The position numbers and the translations under genes are program-made. Positions 24,993-32,945 of a DNA stretch of 64,000 nt are shown here, in pieces. This DNA comes from a virus. How positions within the stretch are numbered: the first letter of the stretch is position 1; the number at the start of each line of letters is the position of its first letter. The notes beneath the pieces are model-generated. The model was not told the origin of the DNA. It searched no databases and saw nothing but the letters and a program-made list of their open reading frames with translations. The stretch covers positions 1 through 64,000 of the IMG/VR virus record IMGVR_UViG_3300022562_001344; one strand, 5' to 3'.

Positions 24993-25798
24993 CTCTGGTC
25001 GACGGGTTTGTTGAGTGGGCCCACACTGGCCTCCTGGACAGCGACGAGGCGCAGGCGTATCTGCGCGGTCGCGGGGTCTCAGAGGAGCAGTGGGTTAGGC
25101 ACCGGCTCGGCTATGTCGCCGGGGACTACTCCGTTGATCCTTCCATCGACCCGGGCCACAACGAGGCTTGTGGTGATAGGGACAAGAGGGGCCTATGGTG
25201 TGACAGCTGCCGCTACGCTCACTGGTCTGCGGTTTGGGTCAGGGCTGACGACGAGCCGGAAGACGCCCCGAAGCGCCCGATCATGGGCCGTAGGATACTC
25301 GGCGGAGTCGTTTTCCCTCTCACGAACTACGCCGGCGGGACCGTCGGGTTTCAAGTCAGGTCTATCACCGAGAAGTCTTATGACACCTTCACCGTCCGAC
25401 ATCGTCCGGAGGGGTATTTCTTCGGCATAGCCCAGAGCATTCAGTCCATATGGACGACTCGAGAGGCGTGGATCGTCGAGGGCGGTTTCGACCATCTCGT
25501 GATCGAGCGTCTGGTTGCCAAGAACGTGGTCAGTTTGACCACCAGTGCCCCGGGGAAGGAGCAGACAAGGTTCCTTCGCCGCTTCGTGGACACGGTGAAT
25601 TCATGCCTGGACCGTGACGCCGGCGGAAGGAAGGGCTTTCAGTCCATAGTTAAGTGGAACTCCGACCACTTCGGCATTCGGGATATCGAGTATCCTCGGG
25701 TCAAGCCGAAGGACAAGGATCTCGGTGACTTCTGGAAGTCCGTCGGGGACGAGGCCTTTGCCAGGTATTTCAGGGAGAGAGTAATCTCCAGATTTTGA
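24989..25798 (+). CDS. DnaG-like DNA primase core
   Basis: 269 residues. AYLRGRGVSEEQWVRHRLGYVAG is the start of the DnaG catalytic core (the Rgis...lGya motif, here in segments), followed by a cysteine insert (CGDRDKRGLWCDSC), FPLTNYAGGTVGFQVR, and a TOPRIM fold with VEGGFDHL (catalytic glutamate) and LDRDAGG (catalytic aspartates). It lacks both the usual N-terminal zinc domain and a C-terminal helicase domain. It should make RNA primers for lagging-strand synthesis. GTG start overlaps the previous stop. Confidence 0.75.
   Translation: MTLVDGFVEWAHTGLLDSDEAQAYLRGRGVSEEQWVRHRLGYVAGDYSVDPSIDPGHNEACGDRDKRGLWCDSCRYAHWSAVWVRADDEPEDAPKRPIMGRRILGGVVFPLTNYAGGTVGFQVRSITEKSYDTFTVRHRPEGYFFGIAQSIQSIWTTREAWIVEGGFDHLVIERLVAKNVVSLTTSAPGKEQTRFLRRFVDTVNSCLDRDAGGRKGFQSIVKWNSDHFGIRDIEYPRVKPKDKDLGDFWKSVGDEAFARYFRERVISRF
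25782..25787 (+). promoter_or_regulatory. GTAATCT box within the primase 3' end
   Basis: G-TAATCT placed 18 bases before the GTG at 25806; the short leader would contain the GAGG ribosome site. Confidence 0.4.
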
Positions 25799-25805
25799 GG
25801 TCGAC

Positions 25806-26306
25806 GTGAAAAACAGCAACGGAACAGACTTGATCGAGAACGACGCGGTCCGGGACGAAAGGAAGAAGTCCGAGAAGATCCCGCTTCTTTTCGACGACTT
25901 CGAACAGGCGGAGGGCATCGCCGGCCGTCTGATTCCGGAGTTCCACCCGCATCTCGCGAGCGCGGACATTCGGTATATCTGCCGAAATCGAGCCGCCAAG
26001 AGGAGCGGCGTCAGTGTTCCCGGGAATGTCTACAAGATTTCCGGGAAGTACCGGTTCCTCACCGGTTACGACTTCGTCTTGGAGATTGCTCTCGAAGTCT
26101 GGAACGAATTGCAGCCGAATCAGAGGACGGCTCTGGTCGACCATCTCCTGGCTCGTTGCGAGGGCGTCGAGGACGAGGAGAACGGGAGCTACAAGTGGAA
26201 AGTCGTTCCACCTGCCATCCAGGAGTTCCCCGAGGTCGCGGAACGTAATGGTCAGTGGAACGAAGGGCTCGTGGATATGGAGAAGGCTCTCCGCGCCAGG
26301 ATGTAG
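25806..26306 (+). CDS. phage metallopeptidase-like protein with degenerate active site
   Basis: 166 residues resembling the putative phage metallopeptidase family: HPHLASADIRYICR, an internal KISGKYRFLTGYDFVLEI, then WNELQPNQRTALVDHLL. In the family the last segment is DHELxH, giving the zinc HExxH; here it reads DHLLAR, so the zinc ligands are lost and the protein is probably not a peptidase. Similar proteins occur in many phage replication regions with unknown role. GTG start with GAGG upstream. Confidence 0.5.
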   Translation: MKNSNGTDLIENDAVRDERKKSEKIPLLFDDFEQAEGIAGRLIPEFHPHLASADIRYICRNRAAKRSGVSVPGNVYKISGKYRFLTGYDFVLEIALEVWNELQPNQRTALVDHLLARCEGVEDEENGSYKWKVVPPAIQEFPEVAERNGQWNEGLVDMEKALRARM

Positions 26307-26309
26307 TCT
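26304..26309 (+). promoter_or_regulatory. GTAGTCT leaderless-type promoter for dnaX
   Basis: G-TAGTCT, then GTTCT, then GTG 26315. The TAG is the stop of the previous gene. Confidence 0.6.
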
Positions 26310-26314
26310 GTTCT

Positions 26315-27697
26315 GTGGCTAAGCTCGACCTGAAGTACCGACCGTCCCGCTTCTCCCAGGTGCTCGGGAATGAGGGGATCCGGAAGCTGCTTCTGAAGCG
26401 GAGTGTTGACGGGACCCTCGGCGACCAATCCATGATGTTCGGGGGTCCGAAGGGCTGTGGCAAGACGTCCATGGCCCGGATCGTCGCTCGCGCATTGCTG
26501 TGCGCGGACCTGGACGGTGGTGAGCCGTGCGGTGAATGCCAGACATGCCGTGCTGTTCTGAATGATGTGTGCGACGGCGTTGAAGAGCTTGATGCGGCAT
26601 CTCAGGGGACCGTTGACAGGGTTCGGGCCATGGTCCAAGAGGCTGACTATGGGACGATTGACGGGAAGGACCGGCACGTCTATATCATCGACGAGGCCCA
26701 AAGGCTCTCGAAGGCTGCGCAGGACGCCCTCCTGAAGGCTGTGGAGAGCCGCCTCTTCACTGTCATTCTTTGTACGACTGAGCCCCAGAACATCAAGGGA
26801 CCCATTAGGGACAGAGTCGAGGAGTACCCGGTATATCCTCCATCCCAGGAGGAGCTCGTCGGTTATCTCGAGAGGGTCTGTCAGCTCGAGTCTGTGACTG
26901 CTGATCGGGACGCTCTTTCTACGATCGTGGAAATGACCGGTCGGACTCCCAGGTCCTGCCTCCTTGCTGTTGACTCAATCTCCGTTCTCGGAGATGTGAC
27001 CGTTGACTCTGTCAGTGCTCACTTCCGCTTCAACAGTTATATGGCCGTGGACCGGATCCTCGGGAGTTTGGACTCTGACCCTGCCTCTGCTTTTGCCTCC
27101 CTGGATGAGCTCTCCCGCCGAGAGAGCCCGACCTGGATTCGAGATTCGATTGTTCTTGCTATTTCAAGCGGTCTCAGGTCTCAGATCGGGGCTAAGTCCA
27201 CATATCCAGTTAAGACGGGATTCTTTTCGATCCGTGGTCGAGGTTGGCTAGACTTGGCCCGCGACCTGAGTCGAATCGATCGTCCGTCCATGGCGGACGT
27301 AGAAGCGTCTTTGCTTTCCGGGGTTCCGGCATCCCACTTCCCGATCCAAGACCCGGTCCCTCGGGAAGTTCCCCCGCCCCCGCCCCCGCCCCCGCCCCTT
27401 CCCGAGCCCGTGGATGAGCTTAAGCCAGAGCCTAGACCCGAACCGACTCATCCCGCCCCGCCCGCCCCGCCTCCTCCGGAGCCGTCTCCGTCAAAGAAAG
27501 AGATAACGGTGGATGGTGTGACTTTTTCCAAGGCTGAAAGCCTCACCACCTTGGACGGGAAGATATCCTCTCGTAAGGAGGATGAGCCTGTCGGGGAGCG
27601 CGACGAGATTCCGGTAGGGTTGGACGAGAGCCGTGCCCCACTCACAGAAAAGGAATTCGTCTCCAACTTCCTCGGAAAGTTCAGAGCAATCCGTTGA
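26315..27697 (+). CDS. dnaX: DNA polymerase III tau/gamma-like clamp-loader ATPase
   Basis: 460 residues. LKYRPSRFSQVLGN is the classic DnaX opening. Then Walker A GGPKGCGKTSMAR, the four-cysteine zinc module (CADLDGGEPCGECQTC), Walker B VYIIDEAQRLS, and ALLKAVESRLFTVILCTTE with the sensor region. After about residue 340 comes a proline-rich linker with a run of nine prolines, as in tau, ending in a short C-terminal domain. It powers clamp loading with delta and delta'. GTG 26315 is chosen because GTAGTCT is exactly five bases upstream; the frame further upstream overlaps the previous gene. Confidence 0.88.
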   Translation: MAKLDLKYRPSRFSQVLGNEGIRKLLLKRSVDGTLGDQSMMFGGPKGCGKTSMARIVARALLCADLDGGEPCGECQTCRAVLNDVCDGVEELDAASQGTVDRVRAMVQEADYGTIDGKDRHVYIIDEAQRLSKAAQDALLKAVESRLFTVILCTTEPQNIKGPIRDRVEEYPVYPPSQEELVGYLERVCQLESVTADRDALSTIVEMTGRTPRSCLLAVDSISVLGDVTVDSVSAHFRFNSYMAVDRILGSLDSDPASAFASLDELSRRESPTWIRDSIVLAISSGLRSQIGAKSTYPVKTGFFSIRGRGWLDLARDLSRIDRPSMADVEASLLSGVPASHFPIQDPVPREVPPPPPPPPPLPEPVDELKPEPRPEPTHPAPPAPPPPEPSPSKKEITVDGVTFSKAESLTTLDGKISSRKEDEPVGERDEIPVGLDESRAPLTEKEFVSNFLGKFRAIR

Positions 27698-28226
27698 ACC
27701 GGCGGGTCTACGCTGGGTCATCGTCGAGCTCTCTCCGACCGGAGAGCGAGAAGGAGACGTGAACACGATCCGAGCGTCTGTCCGGAAGATTCTCCGGGTT
27801 CAAGACCTCCGCGTCTTTGTTCCTGCTGTTTCTCAACAGGTCCGGGACGAGTCCCAGACCTTTTTCTTCATGGACGGGTACGTCTTCGTTGAGTACCGGC
27901 CTGGGATCTCATATCTCTCCTTGAGGGACACTGCGTTCTTTCGGGACGTCCTGTGTAATTCGACCAGAGCACCGAACAAGGAGTCGTCTTACTCCCTTCT
28001 CACTGACGCGGACCTCGACCCGATGCGGAGCGGGATGAACGAGATGAAGTGTGGCTCGTTCGAGATCGGGAACCGCGTCCGTGTCGTTGTAGGTTCCTAC
28101 AAGAATCTCCGCGGCGAGATATCCGTCGTCTACAATGAACAGACTGTCCAGGTTTCCGTGAGCCACCTATCCTCGAAGCGCGTCCTCATCGACTTTCCGA
28201 CAACGTATCTGGTATTGGAGGAATGA
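27633..28226 (+). CDS. NusG-like transcription elongation factor
   Basis: 197 residues. The N-terminal region after residue 25 (LRWVIVELSPTGE...DLRVFVPAV) resembles an NGN domain, including a stretch FFFMDGYVFVEY like the GYVFV strand of NusG. The C-terminus is a KOW domain: FEIGNRVRVVVGSYKNLRGE. NusG binds RNA polymerase; a phage copy may reduce pausing or termination on phage DNA. The start is uncertain because the first 20 residues overlap dnaX. It runs into the exonuclease start by four bases. Confidence 0.65.
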   Translation: MPHSQKRNSSPTSSESSEQSVEPAGLRWVIVELSPTGEREGDVNTIRASVRKILRVQDLRVFVPAVSQQVRDESQTFFFMDGYVFVEYRPGISYLSLRDTAFFRDVLCNSTRAPNKESSYSLLTDADLDPMRSGMNEMKCGSFEIGNRVRVVVGSYKNLRGEISVVYNEQTVQVSVSHLSSKRVLIDFPTTYLVLEE

Positions 28227-29224
28227 CTGTAGGACGGAACGTCCTTGTGGACGGGAACAACCTGATCCACCGGGCTCACGCGGTCTTCGTCAAGGACCGT
28301 GAGCCACACGACGTTCTCGCTTCGCCGTCTGGTTATCCTACTGGTCTGATCTACGGCGTCTTCTCGATGCTGTCGGATTGGGTTTCGGAGATTTCCAATC
28401 CGACCCATATGGCTTTCTTTCTGGACGGACGTCCGGCGAAACGCCTCGCTATCGATCCGACGTACAAAACCAAAGACAAGCAAGACCGACCTGGTTCCGC
28501 GGAGTGCCCTGTAACTCTCTCAGATGGGTTCGTGGCGTCCAACGAGATGGAGGTGGTCGTCCATCTTCTTGGGCTTCTTGGCGTCGATGTCTATCACCAT
28601 CCGAATGAAGAGGCCGACGATCTGATCGCCAGCTACGTTGCTTCGAGGCCCGGTGACATGCACGTCATCGTGTCCTCGGACATCGACTTCTACCAGCTCC
28701 TGGATGGGAACGACAGGGTCGTCCTATTTCGTCCCGGCACCGGCTCGAACCGGTTTTTCGACGCAGAGCGTGCTGAGGAGCACCTACTGAATAGGTTCAA
28801 GGTTCGTGTCCCGCCCGGGAACGTCCGCATGTTCAAGGCCCTGACCGGAGATCCGTCGGATGGGATCACCGGAGTCCCGCGCCTTAGGAAGAAGGTCGCG
28901 GCTCCCCTGTGCCATCTTAAGAGCGTCGATGATCTCTTCGAGACTGGGCTCCCGAACTTCTCGAAGGCGGAGCGGGAAAAGGCCGAGTCCCTGAGGGACC
29001 AGATACGCTTGAATTATGAGCTGGTCGGGCTCAACTCGACCCTCGATCTCTCCGAGGCTCTTCTTCCGCCGAGCCCGGACTTGGCTGCTGCGTCCAGGGT
29101 CCTCAGGGATGATCTCGGCATCACGACTGTGTTTCCGCATGTCTTTGAGTTCGGGAAGTCCCGCGTCAGGACGTCTTCTCCGACGCCCTACGACTTGCTT
29201 CCGGACTTTCTGAAAGACATTTGA
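28223..29224 (+). CDS. 5'-3' exonuclease / flap endonuclease (polymerase I N-domain type)
   Basis: 333 residues. Starts NVLVDGNNLIHRAH (metal-binding aspartate), with FFLDGRPAKR, EEADDLIASYV and VSSDIDFYQLL as the acidic metal sites, and ALTGDPSDGITGVP as the helix-hairpin-helix GD-x-SDNIPG-like motif. Removes primers or degrades DNA from 5' ends. GGAGGA precedes the ATG. Last gene of the replication block before the regulator. Confidence 0.9.
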   Translation: MTVGRNVLVDGNNLIHRAHAVFVKDREPHDVLASPSGYPTGLIYGVFSMLSDWVSEISNPTHMAFFLDGRPAKRLAIDPTYKTKDKQDRPGSAECPVTLSDGFVASNEMEVVVHLLGLLGVDVYHHPNEEADDLIASYVASRPGDMHVIVSSDIDFYQLLDGNDRVVLFRPGTGSNRFFDAERAEEHLLNRFKVRVPPGNVRMFKALTGDPSDGITGVPRLRKKVAAPLCHLKSVDDLFETGLPNFSKAEREKAESLRDQIRLNYELVGLNSTLDLSEALLPPSPDLAAASRVLRDDLGITTVFPHVFEFGKSRVRTSSPTPYDLLPDFLKDI

Positions 29225-29237
29225 GGTCTGAGTCCGG

Positions 29238-29243
29238 TAAAGT
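29238..29243 (+). promoter_or_regulatory. GTAAAGT promoter box with a long structured leader
   Basis: G-TAAAGT sits 140 bases before the start of the regulator gene at 29384. Transcription would begin near 29250 and give a leader containing the GATAC repeats and hairpin described next. Confidence 0.45.
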
Positions 29244-29278
29244 ATTGCGACAGCTTGGTCCCGTCAGGCGACCCAGTC

Positions 29279-29337
29279 GGATACCGATACCCGATACGCA
29301 GACGCATCTTTGGCCCTTCGGGCCGATACGGATACCG
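29279..29337 (+). promoter_or_regulatory. GATAC repeats flanking a GGCCC-TTC-GGGCC hairpin
   Basis: Five GATAC copies (29280, 29286, 29293, 29325, 29331) lie on both sides of a perfect 5-bp hairpin (29312-29324). The 11-base GGATACCGATA at 29279 recurs at 49529 before the capsid genes. Nothing here is protein-like, so it is likely a leader or DNA-binding element. Confidence 0.5.
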
Positions 29338-29383
29338 GACACTTCCGCGGTCATACGGCCGTTCTCGACTGGGAGCCCAACTG

Positions 29384-30160
29384 ATGTCTCATATCCTGAT
29401 TCAGGACCCTAGTGACCTATCTGCTAGATTCAGCAACAAGGACCGGCTCGGGTACGACGGTGACGGGTCCGACTTCGAAATCGACGCTCTGATCGAGAAG
29501 GAGCTCGCTCCGGAACCGGAGGAGGACCTGATCGCGGATGACCGTCCGGCCTTGGAGTTCGAGGCAATCGAGCGGTATCTTCCGAGAATCCCGTCCCGGG
29601 AGAAGGACCTCATCTCCCTCTACTACCGCGACCGGATGAAGCAAGAGCAGATAGCCAGGCTTTTTGGTATCACTCAGGCCGCCGTCTCCTACAGGCTTCA
29701 CCGGGGTATCCGGCGCATTCAGTTTCTCAGGACGATCCCGGAGCTCGAGCAGGACGTCTTCAGGTTCGAGCTTGGTCCGAAGTTCTCCGGCCAGGATCTC
29801 GAGATTCTGTGGCGCATGTACGAGACGACGTGCCAGTCCGCCATCGCGAAGGAGATGAACCTGACGCAGGGGAGGGTTCGCCATCGCTTCTTCAGGTCTC
29901 TCTCTCGGATCAAGGAGCTCATCGCCGAGGAGGTTCGCGTCCGAGAGGCTCAGATCCGCGAGATGATCAGCCGGGGCCGTCAGTTCTCCAAGGAGGAGTA
30001 CCAGGAAGAGCTCGACAGGACGATCGAAGAGTCGAAGTACGGAAAGTACTGGACCGTCTTCTACGCCATCTCGGACCGTCACTTCAACATTCTGCACGAG
30101 GTCTCCCTCCCTCAGTTCCGGGACCGCGGGGACGCGCAGATTATCTCTTCGGACGCATGA
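29384..30160 (+). CDS. sigma-like regulator with two helix-turn-helix domains
   Basis: 258 residues. Two sigma region-4-like HTHs occur in tandem: REKDLISLYYRDRMKQEQ followed by IARLFGITQAAVSYRLH (residues 70-110), and QDLEILWRMYETTCQ followed by IAKEMNLTQGRVRHRF (about 135-175). The rest is helical and charged. The N-terminus is acidic. It probably controls phage transcription, perhaps late genes, as it stands between the replication and structural modules. ATG 29384 is preferred; the upstream extension to 29255 is translated GATAC repeat. Confidence 0.65.
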   Translation: MSHILIQDPSDLSARFSNKDRLGYDGDGSDFEIDALIEKELAPEPEEDLIADDRPALEFEAIERYLPRIPSREKDLISLYYRDRMKQEQIARLFGITQAAVSYRLHRGIRRIQFLRTIPELEQDVFRFELGPKFSGQDLEILWRMYETTCQSAIAKEMNLTQGRVRHRFFRSLSRIKELIAEEVRVREAQIREMISRGRQFSKEEYQEELDRTIEESKYGKYWTVFYAISDRHFNILHEVSLPQFRDRGDAQIISSDA

Positions 30161-30192
30161 GGCGTCTGGGCCGTTAATCGGAGGTTGGTGCC

Positions 30193-30633
30193 ATGACGCC
30201 CGCCTCAGTGGCAGAACGCCTCCGTTTGCTGGCCGGTTCCTTGAGCCATCCAGGTGTCTCGGACGTCTCCCCTGCCCTGCGTGAGCTGCGTCGTATTGCC
30301 GCAGAGGTGGACGGTCCGATTTCTCTCAAGCTGATCAGTTCAGAGCCGTACGAAGGCTCGGATCATGACGAGACGTCTTACGTCCAAGAGTGGCAGTTCA
30401 CCCTCTCGGACGGGACGAAGATCAAGACGACGACCACGGTCGGCTGGGGTGAGGAGCCGTTCGATGTCCCTCACGGGACGACGGAGCTGAACGTTTGCGG
30501 ACACCCCCTCACGGTCGAGGAGATCCTTGGGATGGTCATCTCTACCGGCGACGGGCCGACCGAGGATGGTGAGTCGGTCAAGCTGGACGGGGACTGGTGC
30601 TCCCGAATGGGAGAGGTAGGTCATCTCCGATGA
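30193..30633 (+). CDS. hypothetical protein, 146 aa
   Basis: Not recognised. Helical N-terminus, then a strand-rich centre (EWQFTLSDGTKIKTTTTV). ATG 30193 has GGAGG eight bases upstream. Ends in a four-base overlap with the Ig-like protein gene, suggesting both are made together, probably as structural or head-tail proteins. Confidence 0.65.
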   Translation: MTPASVAERLRLLAGSLSHPGVSDVSPALRELRRIAAEVDGPISLKLISSEPYEGSDHDETSYVQEWQFTLSDGTKIKTTTTVGWGEEPFDVPHGTTELNVCGHPLTVEEILGMVISTGDGPTEDGESVKLDGDWCSRMGEVGHLR

Positions 30634-31532
30634 GCGTCACTGTCAAAGGCGGTTGCTACGAGTTCAGCAAGGCCTCTGTCGGCGGCCAGTGGTCTTGGAG
30701 CGTCCGTGCGAACAACACGCAGGGCGTCGGCCAGCTCTATGAGGTCATCGACCTTCTGACTCCCTACGGCCCGCTCGTCAACACCCAGATCCCGATCCCT
30801 GGCGACATCGTTCTGGCCATGTCTGACTCCCTCATGGACGTTCAGGGCCAGCTCGCCCCGTTGCTTGCCTTGGTGCAGCCCGCGACGACGTCCTACACCG
30901 TCACCATCACCGAGGGCGACTCGGACCAGGCGGTCGCGACCGTCGACTTTCAGAACGTCGGCGCGTTCGGTTCGTTCATGGCCGTCACGGCGACTCCCGG
31001 CGCCGCTTGGCTGGGCGCTACCCCGGAGTATACGTCCGGCATTGGGAAGAACGAGGCCGGGTCGGTCGCCATCTCCGTCCTTACGTCGACCCTTCTCCAG
31101 TCTGGGTCCCCGTATTCCTCCGTCGTGAACCTCCAGGACAACCGCGACCCGCCGACGGTCATACCGATCACGGTCAACGTCGTTGTCCTTCCGCGGCCCG
31201 TCATTCTCACCAGTCCGTCTACGGTGAGCCTCACCTACGTCATCGCCACGGCGACCCCGGGCGCCTCCCAGCTCTTGACGGTCCAGAACTCCGGCCCTTC
31301 CGGATCCTCTCTGGAGTGGACGGCCGCGAAGGTGAACGGGGCCACGTGGTTCGACTTCACCCCGGCGAGCGGAGGGCCGCTCGCCTCGGGCGCCTCCGAG
31401 GATATCACGGTTTCCGTCGTCTCGACGGAGGTCCCCGCCGTCCCCGGCACGTACACGGAGACGCTCCGCATCTCATCTTCGAACGCGTCGAACAGCCCGG
31501 TCGACGTCACGGTGGTCCTCGTCGTCAGCTGA
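30630..31532 (+). CDS. Ig-like (BACON-type) virion protein candidate
   Basis: 300 residues, almost entirely predicted beta strands, rich in Ser/Thr/Val/Pro. Two consecutive Ig/BACON-like repeats end in the typical strand PITVNVVVL and PVDVTVVLVV; WFDFTPASGGPLASG is the usual turn before the last strands. Such domains decorate phage capsids or tails and bind surface sugars. No signal peptide. ATG overlaps the previous stop. Confidence 0.6.
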   Translation: MSVTVKGGCYEFSKASVGGQWSWSVRANNTQGVGQLYEVIDLLTPYGPLVNTQIPIPGDIVLAMSDSLMDVQGQLAPLLALVQPATTSYTVTITEGDSDQAVATVDFQNVGAFGSFMAVTATPGAAWLGATPEYTSGIGKNEAGSVAISVLTSTLLQSGSPYSSVVNLQDNRDPPTVIPITVNVVVLPRPVILTSPSTVSLTYVIATATPGASQLLTVQNSGPSGSSLEWTAAKVNGATWFDFTPASGGPLASGASEDITVSVVSTEVPAVPGTYTETLRISSSNASNSPVDVTVVLVVS

Positions 31533-31580
31533 ACTGGTCGATAGGCTTGTTGTCAAGTGAGGTTCTGGAGGACCAGGACT

Positions 31581-31853
31581 ATGAGTAACTTCAAGCTCGA
31601 GGACTTCCGGACCTCCTCCAGCTCCATCGACGACTTCCTGAATTCGGACCCGCCCCCGCGGCCCCGTCAGGCGTCCGGCGGGAAGATCAGGGTCTCCAGC
31701 CTGCGACAGATCGTCGGGGCCGGGTTCCAGTTTGTCGCGAGCGACAAACTGGTCCGCATCTCCCAGAAGGACTTCTGGCGACTCGGCGAGGACGAGAACG
31801 GGCCGTTCATCGAGAGGCTCGTCAGCGACGACGAAGGACCTGTGAGGGACTGA
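31581..31853 (+). CDS. hypothetical protein, 90 aa
   Basis: Small protein with a serine-rich N-terminus and RISQKDFWRLGED in the centre. ATG 31581 follows GGAGG; the 24-base longer frame is unlikely. Its stop lies four bases before the next gene. Function unknown. Confidence 0.6.
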   Translation: MSNFKLEDFRTSSSSIDDFLNSDPPPRPRQASGGKIRVSSLRQIVGAGFQFVASDKLVRISQKDFWRLGEDENGPFIERLVSDDEGPVRD

Positions 31854-31856
31854 CGC

Positions 31857-32945
31857 ATGGATCTCGACCTCAGGAAAGCGGCCATCAGAGTTGCCACCGG
31901 TGGCCGGGCTTCGGGGCGCATTCGGACCGCGGGCAGGATCGAGTTCGTCCGGGATCAGGGTCCCGTGCGGCGCGACATCCGCGTCAAAGACTTCGAGTGG
32001 AATCCCGAAACCCTCAGGAATCTGACGAAGATCCTCTGGGCCGTGGAGAGGTCGCACGGATACGCCATCTCCGCCCTCAGGCTCTTCTCCAGGATGCCGT
32101 CCTCCCAGTTCAGCCCGGACGGGCTGCTCGGCGGACGCGGGTACATCCAGCAGGTACGGGAGATGCGCTCGAGCCTCTCTCAGGCCGTAGAGACCCTGTC
32201 GGCTTTCACGGACACCATCCACGACGAGATCAACGCCCCTCACTGGGCCGCCGGCGAGGACCCTATCGCGAACGAGATGATGGAGGGAGTCGAAGAGGTC
32301 AAGGCGAACCCGGAGGGGTTTGTCGAGAAGCAGTTCAAGAAAGAAATTCCGGAGGCTGCCGAGGCCATCGGGAATCCCTCCCCGGACGACTACAACCCGT
32401 TCGTCAACGCGGAGGAAGACGAGGATGGGGAAGACGGATCCGACTGGTGGGGTCAATACGGGGAAGACGACGAAGAAGGCCCGCGCCTCTCGGCTACGCG
32501 CCTCGCTGACTCTTCCGTACCTCCCGAGACCCTTCCCGGGCCGCGCGTCATGCACGTTGGCCCCGGTGAGAGTCCCGAGCCGTTCGGCTACTTCACGGAT
32601 CAGGGCGAGGTCCCGTCCGACGACCCGTCCGGCGCCGGTTTCGTCCAGTATGACCGAATCCTGGAGGATGGCTTCGAGGGCGGGGTGACCGGCGACGGGT
32701 CGACCGACGGCGATTCTTCCGTCTTCAAGATGTCCGCGGAGTCCCTCGTAAGGTCTGGGGCCACGTACTCATGGCTCCCTGGCGCGGACAATCAGAAGAT
32801 CATGAACTACTACGAGCCCGGGCTCACGGAGGCCGAGGTCGAGTGGATGCGGGCGCACAGCAACCCGGATCCTCCGCCCGGATCGAACCGCCCGGCGGCC
32901 AGGCCGAGGATGGACCCGCTCTGGGAGTCCCGCATGGAGGGGTGA
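31857..32945 (+). CDS. hypothetical protein, 362 aa, acidic C-terminal half
   Basis: The first 160 residues are helical and basic; the rest is disordered-looking and acidic (EEDEDGEDGSDWW). Phage-virion-like composition. Starts three bases after the previous stop and its TGA overlaps the next ATG (GTGATG). No family recognised. Confidence 0.65.
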   Translation: MDLDLRKAAIRVATGGRASGRIRTAGRIEFVRDQGPVRRDIRVKDFEWNPETLRNLTKILWAVERSHGYAISALRLFSRMPSSQFSPDGLLGGRGYIQQVREMRSSLSQAVETLSAFTDTIHDEINAPHWAAGEDPIANEMMEGVEEVKANPEGFVEKQFKKEIPEAAEAIGNPSPDDYNPFVNAEEDEDGEDGSDWWGQYGEDDEEGPRLSATRLADSSVPPETLPGPRVMHVGPGESPEPFGYFTDQGEVPSDDPSGAGFVQYDRILEDGFEGGVTGDGSTDGDSSVFKMSAESLVRSGATYSWLPGADNQKIMNYYEPGLTEAEVEWMRAHSNPDPPPGSNRPAARPRMDPLWESRMEG

